Shown: positions 33,045 through 46,442, counted from the first letter of the stretch. The stretch is DNA of 64,000 nt from Symsagittifera roscoffensis (GCF_963678635.1 NW_026971179.1:1-64000), one strand, 5' to 3'. Notes: generated by a model not told the origin, from the sequence alone. Numbers and translations are program-made.

Positions 33045-34127
33045 AAAAGGTAAAATGTAACTTAGTAGTATGATAGGAAATCTAATAAAATGTCTCTAAT
33101 TTGGTGTGCATTTCCATCGGTTAACCGGTTAATGATAAGTTAACCGGTTAAAATAAATTAACCGATTAACAGCTGGTCTGTGAAAAAATTTAATCAAAAC
33201 AACATTTTTGAAATTCGTAGAGCTATTGTGATGTATTTTATTTTCAAAACTTATTTTTTTAAAAAAAGTTATATATTGAAAGATGTTATATATTTTTCTT
33301 GTATATCTGAGTTTTTGGACAGTTTTCCGATGGTAAGTTTGCCTAACATTGTCGGCTTTGATCAAGGCCCTTTCCTTACTGCGAGGTAGTTGACGTAGCG
33401 TTGAAAAAATACTCATGCAACTAAAGTGACGGCTCTTTTGCTGCCTCTCATTGGCAATTCAAAATTCAATGTACTGAAGCGAAATTTTTTAACTTCAGTT
33501 TTCAAACAAAAAAACCAACGGATTTGTTTTAACGTTTATGCCGTTTTCTATACTATTAATCAAGATTCACGGTCGATTATTTGAAGGCACCGTTTGGCCT
33601 CTTAGTTAAAAGGTGACAGAGAAATGTGCTTAAAGCCAAAAACTCATCGTAAACAGCAAAAACAGTTTGAAATTTTAGAACTAAAAAATCCGTTGGAGAT
33701 CTAAGAATCTCAGCATTTCTGTTGCCCTTCAATTAAGTGGCCAAAAGGGGCCTTGCAAACAAATTTCCATCTTATGTCATCTTTTCAACCGTGAATCTGC
33801 TAGTTGTAGAGAAAACAACGCAGCGCGTACGTGAAAAAATTTGGTTCATTTTCTCGCTCAGAAAAAAAAAAATGGAACTTCTATGTCCCGTGACTATAGC
33901 TGCTTTTTTTAGCCATACTGTTTTTTCAAGCGACCGTAGGGCAGGTGCGAGGACGTGAGACTCCTAATCTCCAGGTCGGAGGTTGAATTTTGAGTTATTC
34001 AAGCAAGCGTTCGGGCGTAGCGTTACTTTTTCTTTCTTTTGAAAGCCAGAACATATAAATTAACGCAAACTTTTAGGGCACTCATGATGCATAAAATTAA
34101 GCAATGGAGTTTATTAATGGATCCTGT
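33045..34127. repeat. 1083-bp tandem duplication, copy 1
   Basis: Starts AAAAGGTAAAATGTAACTTAG and matches the next 1083 bp with only scattered differences. It holds three TTAACCGGTTAA-like palindromes (33117-33170), and a tRNA-like AGGTGCGAGGACGTGAGACT segment near 33930. The ORF-like stretches within both copies (for example 33129-33416 minus) are noncoding in appearance. Confidence 0.95.
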
Positions 34128-35210
34128 AAAAGGTAAAATATAACTTAGTAGTATGATAGGAAATCCAATTAAATGTCTCTAATTTGGTGTGCATTTCCAT
34201 CGGTTAACCGGTTAATGATAAGTTAACCGGTTAAAATAAATTAACCGATTAACAGCTGGTCTGTGAAAAAATTTAATCAAAACAACATTTTTGAAATTCG
34301 TAGAGCTATTGTGATGTATTTTATTTTCAAAACTTATTTTTTTAAAAAAAGTTATATATTGAAAGATGTTATATATTTTTCTTGTATATCTGAGTTTTTG
34401 GACAGTTTTCCGATGGTAAGTTTGCCTAACATTGTCGGCTTTGATGAAGGCCCTTTCCTTACTGCGAGGTAGTTGACGTAGCGTTGAAAAAATACTCATG
34501 CAACTAAAGTGACGGCTCTTTTGCTGCCTCTCATTGGCAATTCAAAATTCAATGTACTGAAGCGAAATTTTTTAACTTCAGTTTTCAAACAAAAAAACCA
34601 ACGAATTTGTTTTAACGTTTTTGCCGTTTTCTATACTATTAATCAAGATTCACGGTCGATTATTTGAAGGCACCGTTTGGCCTCTTAGTTAAAAGGTGAC
34701 AGAGAAATGTGCTTAAAGCCAAAAACTCACCGTAAACAGCAAAAACAGTTTGAAATTTTAGAACTAAAAAATCCGTTGGAGATCTAAGAATCTCAGCATT
34801 TCTGTTGCCCTTCAATTAAGTGGCCAAAAGGGGCCTTGCAAACAAATTTCCATCTTATGTCATCTTTTCAACCGTGAATCTGCTAGTTGTAGAGAAAACA
34901 ACGCAGCGCGTACGTGAAAAAATTTGGTTCATTTTCTCGCTCAGAAACTAAAAAATGGAACTTCTATGTCCCGTGACTATAGCTGCTTTTTTTAGCCATA
35001 CTGTTTTTTCAAGCGACCGTAGGGCAGGTGCGAGGACGTGAGACTCCTATTCTCCAGGTCGGAGGTTGAATTTTGATTTAATCAAGCAAGCGTTCGGGCG
35101 TAGCGTTACTTTTTCTTTCTTTTGAAAGCCAGAACATATAAATTGACGCAAACTTTTAGGGCACTCATGATGCATAAAATTAAGCAATGGATTTTATTAA
35201 TGGACCCTGT
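34128..35210. repeat. 1083-bp tandem duplication, copy 2
   Basis: Head-to-tail with copy 1 and no spacer. The junction is ATCCTGT|AAAAGG at 34127/34128, and the right edge is ACCCTGT at 35210. Copies differ at a handful of positions, for example the A-run near 33866 against CTAAAAAA, so the duplication is recent. Confidence 0.95.
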
Positions 35211-35559
35211 AAATATACTTTGCCCAAAAACGAAAACTTGCTTTGCATACTTCTTTGCCCAAACATACTTTGCCCAAAACAAAACGAAAACTTGACGCGC
35301 AGAAAAGGAAATGTTTGAGCCTAATTTTTCGAATTCGTAAGTACATGCATGCAGCAAATAGGAGAATCCGTTTATGGTTGGCTTCAAATATTTATGTTTT
35401 AAAGGAAAGTCGGATGGCGCTACGGACATAATGTTTTAGTTTTGTCGAATGAAACGTTTAAAAACTTCTTCAGGCTTAACGTTTAAGAGAAAGCCAAGAA
35501 TATTCTGGAATTTTCAGTATTTCTGTAATCTGGATTATTCTAGAAATATTTTTGACAAA

Positions 35560-36190
35560 AATTTAATTCCTTAGACAAGATGGACTCAATTCATCTTAAA
35601 ACTACAACCTTCTTGCTAGAAATATTACCTGTTTGCAAACTGATTTGCGCTGTCAAATGTTTTGAAATATTTCAAAGTTTCATTGCTTGCATTGATTGCT
35701 TTAAAAAAAACATACTTTTTTCGCCAATCGACCTGCAACTCAAAATTTCATTGCCTCAATAGCTTGCTTATAAAAAATTGAAACTTCTCGCCAGTCGCTT
35801 TATTCTATAAAACAACTTACCATATTCCAAAACTTCATCACATGAATAGCATGCTCAGAAAAACTTTGAAAAATATCAAGCTTTTTCATAGACCATATCG
35901 TTTTGCAAAAAATTTAAATTTTTTATAGCAAAACTAATCGCAAACTTTTAGACAAAATTTCTCGAACCAATTTGCCTTTTGAAAAAATCTAAAATATTTC
36001 AAAGTTTCAAGGTGGGATAGCCCTATTAGCTTCGTTAGCTTAAACTTTCCGCGAACCGATTCGGACAATTTGAAAAAAAAACTAAGTTTCATAGTTTGAT
36101 TAGCTTGCTTAGACAAACTTAAAGCTTTTCGCGTACTGTTTCGTTTTATAAAAGATTTCAAAATTGCATAGTTTTTGCTCGCTCTAATCT
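35560..36190. repeat. Degenerate repeat of about 90 bp, third locus
   Basis: Diverged units with AATAGCTTGCTTATAAAAAA, CTTTTCGCG and AAATATTTCAAAGTTTC, the same family as at 16790-17000 and 21262-21620. Confidence 0.6.
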
Positions 36191-36469
36191 CCCAATATCT
36201 CAAAAAACCTAAAAATAATGGAAGGACACATTTGAATTACAAACAATTATTTCTCCGCAAATAACTCTGCTTAACGAATAATGTGAAGTATACTGAATCT
36301 TTCATAACATCAACAATTTATAGCTTAAAAATTGAAGCAAGTTCTCAAAACACGGTTATTTGTTCTTCAGACAAATTGGTCTTTATTAGAGGTCAGACGC
36401 AATCAAGTTCGATTCGTGCTAGAGAGAAAAATTGGGTATATAGCCCCTCGAGTTTACATGTATAAAATT

Positions 36470-37057
36470 ATGGTATGGGAGGATTCGAACCCGTTCGATT
36501 GCTAGTTTGGCCGTTGTCACATACGTTAGGCCATAGTCCTGTTAGTGTACAAGCTTTTCACTCTTATTTACGTTCGCACTTTTTGTTTCGTCATATGCAG
36601 TTACTTTCGCTCACACAGTTCAGTTTTGCGTTGCAAAATCCTCCGCCCCAAATGCGGAAGAACTGGGGTGAGCTTAACGGTCGGTCGGGTAAGCTTGCTC
36701 GTGTCTGTCTTGATAAGAGCGGAATGTGCGCATCCGTCTTCACTGCAGTTAATCTTGACGACGCGGGCGATAATCTTGACCTCGCGGGAACTCGGGTTCA
36801 ATCAACAAAACAAGATCACCGTTTTGAGAACAACGTCAGGTTGGGTGTTCGACTACGCACGCTTGTTAAGTAAAGAGGACACGTTTTCGTAGCCAACGAG
36901 ACCATATGGCGTCAGTGTGCGACTGCGCTCGTAGGTACATTTTCTTGTAATCGAAGTATTCCCCAGGAGAGAGCGAAAGAAAGTTTGCGGCGCACTTCCC
37001 AAGCGAAAAGTGATTACAGGTTAAAGCTTCTAAATCCCGTGAATAGGTACTTACGTA
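36470..37057. other. No gene; contains a tRNA-like B-box
   Basis: On the minus strand GGGTTCGAATCCTCCC at about 36475-36491 is a good B-box, and TGGCCTAACG about 40 nt upstream resembles an A-box. The T-stem does not pair and no acceptor stem is seen. It could be a tRNA-derived SINE or a decayed tRNA. The open frames to 36892 have no recognisable content. Confidence 0.3.
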
Positions 37058-37059
37058 GT

Positions 37060-38745
37060 GATCGGCCTTGCATTCAAAGTTTGCTCCACTAAGCAGAGTG
37101 TTGTTCCTAACACTTCTTCTGTCACCTGCCTACTGCCTAGTATATCGTGGAGTATGTTTAACTCTACCGACGAGGCGCTCCCAATAGCCACCATGATGTG
37201 GTGCACTGAAGAAATTGAAATTCCAGGTTATATCTTTATGCGCAAAGACGGGTGGAGCCATGTGCTTCCAGTTTTTGAAACAGGCAAGAAGTTCCTTTTC
37301 TGCAAAACAAAGTTGGCTCCGCCATCCGATCAAAAACTACTAGATGAACCTCAGCGCGCGGCAAAACGCTCGATGCACATCACACATGAGATGGTGTCTA
37401 GTGATGGCACAACCTCGAACAGTACAGCCCTGACGATGAGGCTAGTGAAAAGAAAACCTCATCTTTTCTCAGTGCTCCTTCAAATAGGAACGTAATATGG
37501 TCCAAAATACTCCACGCATGCAGACAAAGAGGGGATTGCTTATACCCGAGGCGTTCGACAAGGAAATTGGCCATAATCGGTGTGACCATGATTGCTTTCC
37601 GCTTTCGACATATAACGCAATGATTTTCAGAAGACTTCAGCCGTCGACGCAACCTTAGTATAGCGTGCTTTAAGTTAATCAAGGAGCGCATGTAGTCCAA
37701 CGCCTGATGAAAGTGCTCAAGGTGAAGGCTCTGAGCCAACAAACGAACAAATGTATGCCGGGAGTAAAAAAACAATAGTGTGTTCAGTATCAAAATTTTT
37801 ATCGACTAAAGGTCAACTTATTGACTTATGTGGACAGTGGACCGAAGAATACCAGCTGGATTCAAGAATGGGGCGTACGTGCTAATCTTGCTGTTGCTCT
37901 AAATGGGTTTATCAGATGTAAGTGATTTCATTTCGAAGGGAAATGACTCGACTTGCGAAAGATGTAAAAATTTGTTCTCCGCAATATCCAAATCAAGTGA
38001 ATCGGTGATCTTGATGCTGGTAACGCGAAACTGCGCATGAGACGGCAGCAGCCTCAACATAAAGACAATGGTTCGTTTATACCTTGTAAAAGAATCAAAA
38101 GTTTTCCAGTCAAATCCATGATCCGGAGGTTTGACTGACGCAACATCGGCGACAAAGCTAGAGCATGTCTCCAAACAATTATTGACATCGCATGACGGAC
38201 CCTTTAAGTGGATTTTAAAGATCACCTCTTGAATGGGTTCTAGTCCTTAGGGAGCTAGCCAATCCCTAGTCCTAAGAATGTTCCCCCAGCAACCCAGCGG
38301 CGATCCTTGAGGGCTTCCGAAGAAATCCCCCGTGAACCGGTATCAGTTGGATTACTGCCGCTCAGGACATGTTGACACTCGTCAATGATGGTAGGTTCGA
38401 GTATTTCGCCGATGCGGTTTCCAATGAAGACAGGAAGTTTACCATTAGAATTAAGCCACTGCAGTAGGGTGGTGCTATCTGTCTACATAAAATGATCGTT
38501 CACTTTAACTGTGAGTGCCTCCACAGTTTCGATTTTCATCCTTGTGGCAAGTAGAGCAGCTTGAATCTCTAACCTGGGTATTGACAAAACTTACATTGCC
38601 GCAACACGCGTTTTACGGAAATCAAATGAGATTTCCGGTTTGTGCGAGCTTATGAGACGCGCATGCAAAAACCCAACGACCCAGAGATCATCCTGCGAGC
38701 TATCACTGAGCTTGAGAAGCTCAATACGATACTTCATGATCGAAA
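37060..38745 (-). pseudogene. BEL/Pao retrotransposon relic: RNase H, linker and integrase
   Basis: Read on the minus strand from about 38700: an RNase H region with LSIPRLEIQAALLA, an in-frame stop, TDSTTLLQWLNSNG, FIGNRIGEIL and the NPTDTGSRG segment. Next FDWKTFDSFTRYKRT and the AENKFLHLSQVESFPFEMK connector (38225-37899). Then the integrase zinc region (RKHTFVRLLAQSLHLEHFHQ, then CVICRK, 37793-37398). Finally the integrase tail APHHGGYWERLVGRVK (37333-37130). The order and motifs are those of BEL/Pao pol. Several stops and frame changes show it is dead; no RT, protease, gag or LTR was found. Confidence 0.88.
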
Positions 38746-39778
38746 AACGATCCGTTGAAGAATGACGTCCTCGTCCTCGTCGGAAGTATTTGCCGCCAGA
38801 TTAGCGATATCCCCGCTATCTATATCAATGTCGTTGGTTTTTGCTGCCCGAATCAGAGTGTGGTCTGGAATTTGCCAACTGCTGTTCACCTGGTCCATCA
38901 ATTGTCGAAGCGAACGATGTGGTTGTGTATTTTCAACAGCAAAGCTATCCCCAGAGTAGTCATCAATTTGCGGATGGTCCCAATAAACGTTTTGAGTGTT
39001 AGCGACTTTTTCAGAGACTTCATCTAGGAAATCCTCACAACCACACGAAACTGGCTGTTGACCATCTTCAAAAATTGGCATCCATTTTTCCAAATCGTCA
39101 TCATCAGTTGGGTAAAATTAGCAGCAGCGGTGTTGTCATCGCGATCATCAATGCCAATCGCAGTTTGACTCGCGATGTTTTGTGGGCGTAGGGAAGAATC
39201 TGCTGGCCATCATCGTGGAATGTTTTGTTTTTCATCAAAAGCTGATAACTATGTTTTCGTCGAAGTCACAATTTGCAGATTGTTTGACTGGGATGCGATT
39301 CGACTGTTTTCAGTTTTGAATAACGAGCCAGAGGTGAAGGTGTCTCACTATCGTTGATGAGTCAAAATCTTCTGAGCAGTTTTTGATACACCTTTGCCCG
39401 ATAGTTTTCTGCAGTCTAAATATATATTTAAATGATTACTAACCCATTTAACGATGGTCACTAATGTTTGGTGAAAAAAAACGGAATTATTTTTTTTGTG
39501 ACTGCTACATCAACTTGAAGTCCAGATGCAACAAAAGGTGACCTGAAGGTCAAGTGTGGCCTTAAAAATCAGCCATCCTTAAAAAAAACTAAAAAATTAA
39601 AAATCGGTAATCACAAAAATCTTTCAACGAAGAAAAAAAATTCTCCGAACAAATTTTTTTGTTCTCACAAAAAAATTTCGTACCAAATTTTTTTTTTTCA
39701 AAAACAACAATTATCGCCAAAAATAAAATAAAATAAAAATGAAGGCAGATAAAAGTGATTTGTTTGGTAGGGACTCAA
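38746..39778. other. No supported gene
   Basis: A 119-codon minus-strand frame (39093-38734) precedes the BEL relic but shows none of the BEL RT or peptidase motifs. From 39360 the DNA is AT-rich with homopolymer runs. Confidence 0.4.
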
Positions 39779-42263
39779 TCAATTCCGGGGTACTGTTACT
39801 TTGGTAGGAGCTGAATAGTAATCTTGATGACTGTCATGTAGTTCTTCTGAGTGCTCGAGATCAATTTCTAGTATCAATTCAATCAGAGAATTTTCAGACG
39901 TTTTAAAAATTTGGTTCAAAATTACCTCGCCTTCTATATGCTCTATTAACTCAAAGTTACGCACCGGTAATTTTTCCATTTGTATGACGCCGCCATAGAA
40001 ATTAATCGCGTCGATCTTAACCCCGTAGGTGCTAGGTTGATCTGGGTTGAAGTCAGGGCATTCTTTGTTGTTTGCTTTGAAAAAGCGACTATGGAACACA
40101 GATACAGTGCCACCTCGCATCATATTCTCGACCATTTCGAGATGCCTGCGGTCTGATATGACCTGAGCATTCGAATCTTTGCAGATACGTGTGAAGGCGT
40201 CTCCAGCTAAGTTCGAAGCTTTAAAATGATGCACAAAGTCCAGGCCAGAAAGTTGGTGACCAATTTTTTTCGAAACTCTTCAAAGACGCAAGCAAGAAGG
40301 ATTGTATCACACTTGAGGTACAAGTTGCGATAATCCTCCAAGTTCTGACATTTGAACTCTCTAAAAATTTTTCTTGGATGTTCCAGATCCGCTGCTGAAA
40401 CTGCAACTTCCCCTCCATTCAAAACATCGGACCAATATTGCACGGAAGGCAGTTCTTTTTTTGCAATTTTTTTTCTTTTTGCCATGTATGAACAAGGATA
40501 GAAACCTTTTTGTCGTATCAGACATCGTTGCTCCTCCGTCTTGTTTGCAAAATACTCGTTTAAAACCGACATTTTTTGCACTGGTAGATTATCAACCAGT
40601 TTTTGGTGGAAAAATTTAAGAACTTGCTCGAGTCAATGAATCTTAGGTGCTCGAAAACTTTTTGATCAGTTCCGTTCTTCTTTTTTACAGTTTTAGAAAG
40701 GAATCCAATGCCTAACGATATATATTTTTCGTCGGTTCTGGGTATAACACTCATCGTACTGTTTGGCTCACATTCATGCAATGCGAGACAAAAGTGGTGA
40801 AAGTCATAAATATGGATGTTATGTCCAATGACTGGGGTAAAAATCACAGTTCGTCTTGCTAGTTTGAAATTTCATGTGCACATCCCAGAAAGTTTCCAGA
40901 AAAATGACAATGTTCAAGACATATTTTGTGCTCATTGGTAAAATGTATACAGCAAATCAAACCTGTTGATGTGTTTTCTTTGTTCAACGATTCTTGACTT
41001 CCAAGTAAATGAGGAAATCGTTGCTTTTGACCATATATCACTTTCGCTAATTAAAACATTTGATTGAGAAATTTTTTCATGCATTGATCAGAGCGTAGTC
41101 AAAGATGTAAGGCTGTGAATTTCCGTGGTCAATTACCCCCAATGAGTATCCTCAAGCTTCATGTTTTTGTACGTCTCGGATTGATGATTGCGAAGGATTG
41201 TCAGGGCAAATATGTACAGGTTTTAGAAAAAATTCAAAGTCGAAGTAAATTACAAGTGGTAAAAACCACAAGGCCTGAAGGTTTTTGAACTTGTATCGGT
41301 TGGTAGTTTTTGCAGCTGAAGGTATGACTGATAGGGCAGGTTCATGATTCTTAAAAGACTGGATGTAATGCTCATGAGTTTCATCACTTCAACTAATGTG
41401 AAAACTGTTTCTACATAAATGCTTGAATGGGCGATGCTTATATCCTTTGATTTCACGGATGAATTTTAGGAAATCGTTTATAAGTACATAGTGATGCTTT
41501 GTAGGCTCATATACGAGAAGTAGGTCCATGTCAAATATCTCAATTTCTGTGTTGCTATCAATGTTCGGTTGCTCTGATATATAAATAGGCAAAAAGTCTC
41601 CCTTTTGGTACTGGAACACTATTACTCGCACATCGTAGAGTTGTTCCAATTGATGCGAAACTCTTGGTCAAATCAAAGGTTTCTTGGGTTTTGTGTGCAC
41701 GTTCAGCAGTGTATGAATCAGGTCGTGTTCACGCAGCTGCTGGGTTCGCTTTTTGTTGATCAGTCAGAAGTAGTTCGATAACATGCTTCAGACTAAAAGC
41801 AGCCGTAAAGCAAAGATCTTCGGAGCAATTATGATCGTCTTGATTTCTAATGTTTATCATAATCTGGGATGCTCGAAATCGAAAAGGCAAGTTAATATAA
41901 GATAATGCACGGAATGGAGAAGTTTTAGCAAGTTTAACAAAAACTTGAACTACGTGTTGCAAAACCCAACCGCTTCCATAAGATGCAAAAGTTTCCAAAC
42001 TCTTGCATATTTTCGATCATTTCAAAACACTCGTTGTCTAATCCCAAGCTCATCACTGTGTTCATGTCGGAGTTTGCATGAATTTCAATCCGCTTGTCGG
42101 GTTCTATATTACTAGAATCGATTATTGCTCTGGGTTTTACCAAACCCAAACTAGCGCTGAACAGAATTTTTCTTGGTCTTTCTGCAAAACGTTCCATTAT
42201 GAATTTTTGAGTTTTATCTTTTTTGTCTTGCATAAATTGAAACATCAAGCGACTATTTTTCAT
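39779..42263 (-). pseudogene. Protein-primed family B DNA polymerase relic (Polinton-like/pPolB type)
   Basis: On the minus strand from 42263: an N-terminal region, then SYGSGWVLQHVVQVFVKLAK with MINIRNQDD (41998-41729). Next FDMDLLLVYEP...HYVLINDFLKF (41649-41389) and an HCHFSGNFLGCAH finger half (41041-40859). Then exonuclease-domain VIGHNIHIYDFHHF and RFIDSSKFL (40847-40560). Then YLKCDTILLACVFEEFRKK (40581-40207). Last the polymerase motif A region KIDAINFYGG after MMRGGTVSVFHSRF (40234-39779). This is the layout of DNA_pol_B_2 polymerases in Polintons/Mavericks and relatives. It is broken into at least six frames, and the YxDTDS motif is beyond the preserved part. No integrase, ATPase or capsid gene was found nearby. 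Confidence 0.85.
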
Positions 42264-42488
42264 CCGTTGGTTGGTTCCGGCTGATCATAAATGTCTCAAG
42301 GACACCAAAAAAAGCCGACTCTATATTTTGAAGCTTTGTGCCGTTGATTTCGTCTCCAGCAACAGTACGCCCATCACCGAGAGCAGTATCAGCAGCGCCA
42401 GTTGTAGTAGCTAATTCAGCAGCTCTCATAACAGTTAGACCATGGGTTGTTAGTAGATGAGTTGATAAGTTTTTTTGCGAATGAAAGC

Positions 42489-42692
42489 CTATATGACAAT
42501 AGTCATAAATACTTCCAAGTTGACCATGAATGTGAGGAGTATGTTTTTATAATTTTGAGAGCATTTGAATTGTGAATGAACACTCACTCGATAAACAAAA
42601 AGGTATTTTTGAACAGAATGTTTGTCACGCTCATCACGACTTCTATTGCTCTTGTTTGCGTATGTCAGTGAACAAAAATTGCATTTGAACAT
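42489..42692 (-). pseudogene. Possible C2H2-like finger upstream of the PolB relic
   Basis: The frame starts MFKCNFCSLTYANKSNRSRD followed by a histidine, half of a C2H2 finger (C-x2-C-x12 region). Similar single fingers stand at the N terminus of some mobile PolB proteins. The second histidine is missing and the rest is unrecognisable. Confidence 0.25.
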
Positions 42693-42699
42693 TTTTCAA

Positions 42700-44800
42700 A
42701 ATTTGTAAAGCAATTGATTAATAGAAAGATGTAGAGACAAGTGATCTCACTTATAATCATATACAACAGAAAATAGTAAAAGATAACTTTTTTTTGTCTA
42801 CCAAATGCAGACAAAGCGTTGATTTTGAACTAACTTTCCCGCCAAATTTCAAATTATATTCAAATTTTCCGCCTTAACGTACCTGCTGAAATACTATTGG
42901 TTGACAAAGCTTGATTAACGTGATTTTTTTAGGCAATCTTACTACAGATGATAAAATTCAGTTAAAAGTGACTGGATCAGAGTTACGTGATCACGCAAAT
43001 GATTTCAAAATTGATTACATGGTTTCAGATTTTAAAATGTACGTCACGAAGTAGGGAAGATTTCGAAACTTCAAATCTAAAATGAGCATGTCTCAATATA
43101 TTTACTGAGCCTGTGGTCTTAAATGTTATGTCAAAACAAGCTAGTTCTTTGTTTGAACACCGATTCTTTGTTTGAAAATAACAAAAGACTTGTTCAATTA
43201 CACATAGATTCGTTGAGCCAATTAATTGTTGCTTGTTATCAGTTTTTTTTAACGCTTCAACAAGCACTAAATTGGTTACTGATTATAATGGAGGGTTTCA
43301 AAAATTCCGTGTCTAAAAAACTGTGCGAATGGAATTTATCATCAAGCAAATGTCATTAAAATTACATTATATTAACAAAGGTAGGTTTGTTGTTTTCAGA
43401 AGGGGTAAAGATTTCAGTGTTTTCCTCCAAACTAATGGGGAGTCTTGTCATTTTTATCAGCAAAAACACGCGAAACTACAAAAAAAAACTGTATTTATAT
43501 TTCTTTGATATAGATGTTCAACTTACTACCCTTTTTTCAGTAGAAATATCCCACTTTCTCTACTAATAAAAAGAACTAGCTATTAAAAAGTCTATTTTTT
43601 TGGGTTGAAGTAAAGATCTCCTCACGAAATTGCGTTAGGGGTTCTGAACCCTGGCTAAAAAATGCGTAGCTTGGTGAGAACAGCAATATGAGTGGCCCGG
43701 AAGCCTTGTAACAAAAAGTTAGAAAAATTGCTTGGGATGAGGCTGTTTCTCTTCTATGAACGGTCTAAACAAAGTCGTGTGACATATGAAAAAGCTTCTC
43801 TCATTCATTTTACCACTTCTGTACAGAAATTCAAAGACTTTAGGACCGCAAGTTTACGAAACAAGTTTTCAGACCTTTTGAAAATATTAAATTTTTTTTT
43901 GTTTTTTGATTAACGACTTGTCCAACAATCGCTTACAAAGTGGTTTATTATGCTCTCCTTTTCCTAACAACATGACGAGTGAAGCATTAAGAGGTCGAAA
44001 ATTTTGATTAGAAAGCTGCTCATACACAATGAAACAAATTGAAAGTTATTAAAACTCACTCTCAATTTCAAATTTAAATGTATATACAAACTCAAAAAAT
44101 GAAAATCAAAAATCTCAATCTCATTTTCAAAATTAATTAAGATCCAAATACTTCTGAGCTTTTTCTAGTGTTGTTAGCTTCCGCTTTTTCCTTGGCGCAA
44201 GACCAAGAGAAGGAGTCAAGTTTTCCAAGTGATTACTCACTGTCGCTACAGGGGTGCGCGTTGGAGTTGAACAACATGGTTCAGCAAGCCATCGTGACAA
44301 TGTAGAAGAAGGATCAACATTCGGGGTAACTACACAAAATGAACAATCTGCTCCATTTCCCATAAACGATCAAAAATTTCAATTTCATCAAAGTATTGTA
44401 ATTGGTTTTCACACATCGGAGTAATATCACAATCTTATTTATTTAAAGATTTTTTAGTGTTTTTGATAATGTTGAAATATCAATCTGCAGAGCAAGAGGC
44501 TCGTCAGGGTCCGTAAATTTTCCAGATTTTATAAGGTAACTCAAATACTTCATATTGAGTTCTTCGTCTTCCTTTGACACTTTTAGGAAAGTTTTCTGAA
44601 TAAACGTTAAAAAGACTTCTGGGTATCATGATGTGATTTGTACAAGTCCACTCATCAGAATTAAAATTTTTTTCTTCTTTATTGCAACAAAATTAACAAA
44701 AACGGTTTCATAAAAGATTATTTTTTCGTGATTAGCAAAAATATAGCAAGGTTTTCTGAAAAAAAAATAAAAAAGTATATTAAGAGGCCAAACTCTGCAT
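42700..44800. other. No supported gene
   Basis: AT-rich DNA with short frames on both strands (43025-43267 minus, 43692-43913 plus, 44133-44363 minus). None has a recognisable motif. The last contains a basic PRKKRKL stretch but no further support. Confidence 0.4.
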
Positions 44801-44809
44801 TCTCTGCAG

Positions 44810-45130
44810 TGTAAGCGGAATCCGCAACAGGCCAAAATCAGATTTGTCGCGGAATCCGCAACATTGCTACTTTTCTTTGATCTTCTAAGCTAATTTGGAT
44901 TCCACAAACAAATACCTAAATCCTTGTACCGCTCAAAATCGCTCCAAAATTAAGCGAATTTGCGAATCCGCAACAGTATTTGCGGAATCGAGAACAGTTT
45001 GTGGAATCCACAAACAAATGGTAAAACATTTGTATCGTTAAATTGAGCTGTTGCGGTAGCCGCAACTGTAAGTGGAATCCGCACATTGTAAGTAAAATCC
45101 GCAAATTGTAAGTTGAATCCGCATTTTGTT
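44810..45130. repeat. Cluster of GGAATCCGCAA motifs
   Basis: Variants of GCGGAATCCGC and GGAATCC(A/G)CAA occur about a dozen times, at irregular 18-40-bp spacing and in both orientations. The same words recur at 50520-50660 and 54240-54400. It is probably a decayed satellite or a dispersed repeat core. Confidence 0.6.
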
Positions 45131-45261
45131 TGCTGATTCCATTTACATATATGTTTATCTGTGGTAACCTTTTAATTTATATCTTTTATTTACTACAGGT
45201 GTTCACCAACAATACATGACGTCTACCAGTTTCAATTCGATCTCAACTTCGATCTGACCAA

Positions 45262-45440
45262 CTTCGTCACCAAGTTCGATCTCAATTCCTGTAACCCAAT
45301 TTCGATCCCAATTCCTGTAACCCAATTTCGATCTCGATTCCTGTAACCAAACTTTAGTCCCGATTCCTGTAACCAAACTTCGATCCCGATTCCTGTAACC
45401 CAACTTCGATCCCAATTCCTGCCATCAATCTCAATTCCTG
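45262..45440. repeat. 26-bp tandem repeat, six to seven copies
   Basis: The unit TTCGATCCCGATTCCTGTAA plus 6 bp repeats with a 26-bp period. The minus-strand frame 45415-45203 (LGYRNRDRS-type peptide) is produced by the repeat. Confidence 0.9.
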
Positions 45441-46442
45441 CAAAAGGAACAAACTGAACAAACTTATAAAGTAAACTCGCATTTAATTTAATCTGTTCAT
45501 TTCATTCAATCAATTCAATTGAAATAATAGTTTGATGAAACTGGGAGTTTTCAAATATAGTTTGATAAGGCAAAATTTTCTGGAACAGTTTTTTGTTTCT
45601 GCAGTTAACCACTTATATTAGCTGTAGTTGTTCAAGTTTTGTTAATCTTTTTATCTAAAACGGATTTATTCAAATTATTTTTTCTTATTAGATAATTTAC
45701 TTTCTATGAGCAAATTACAACAAATAGATATTTTATTCTTTAAGAGCAACTTTGACATGCCGGCATATTTTCAGACCATAACACATACTGCATACAGTAA
45801 AAAGAAAACGGCAAATTACGGTTAATTTAAGGAGATCAAGTTACATTAAACAATCGTATGAAAACAGTCATGACAACAAACAGTATAAACAGTTCAAGTT
45901 GTTCATTCCAAGTCATAAAAAAAAACCTGTGCGGACTCGGCCGTATTATGTCTAAATACTTCTCGGTAGTTATCCTCGACGGCATAACTACCACAGCATG
46001 CAATAATATGGCATCGGATTGTGCTCATGAGGAAACTCTGTGTTCGTTGAACTTGAGAGATTTGACCAGAGTGTCTAGCTCACGTTCGTTTCTTGCTGGC
46101 AACAAATCCCATTTTCCCCCTAGCACAGAATCCCAAGTTTGATGGCTTCCAAAAACTCCTGATGTTATACTGCCCAAAAATTTAGCAGAACACTGTGTGG
46201 ATGATAAACCAATGGCCTTTCTGACCAAAGTAACCAATATGAAAGTTTGCCTTGTTTTTTTTCCTCATCAAGCCAACGCATCTTTTTATTGACGAAAATT
46301 TCGCAAAAACTCGGGCAATTGGGTGAGTAATATCACTCATATCGCAGCCAAAATTATTCTGAAATGAAGCACAAGAGAATAAAAGATTAAATCATTTTTG
46401 GTTTTTGGAAAAATAACGAAATTGAAATAAACAGCCACATAC

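Noticed and set aside
33129..34499. Identical 95-residue ORFs in both copies of the tandem duplication
   Set aside because: No domain, start codon not convincing, low-complexity composition; duplicated only because the DNA is duplicated.
45203..45415. ORF encoding LGYRNRDRS-like repeats
   Set aside because: A direct product of a 26-bp tandem repeat; no sign of selection on the frame.
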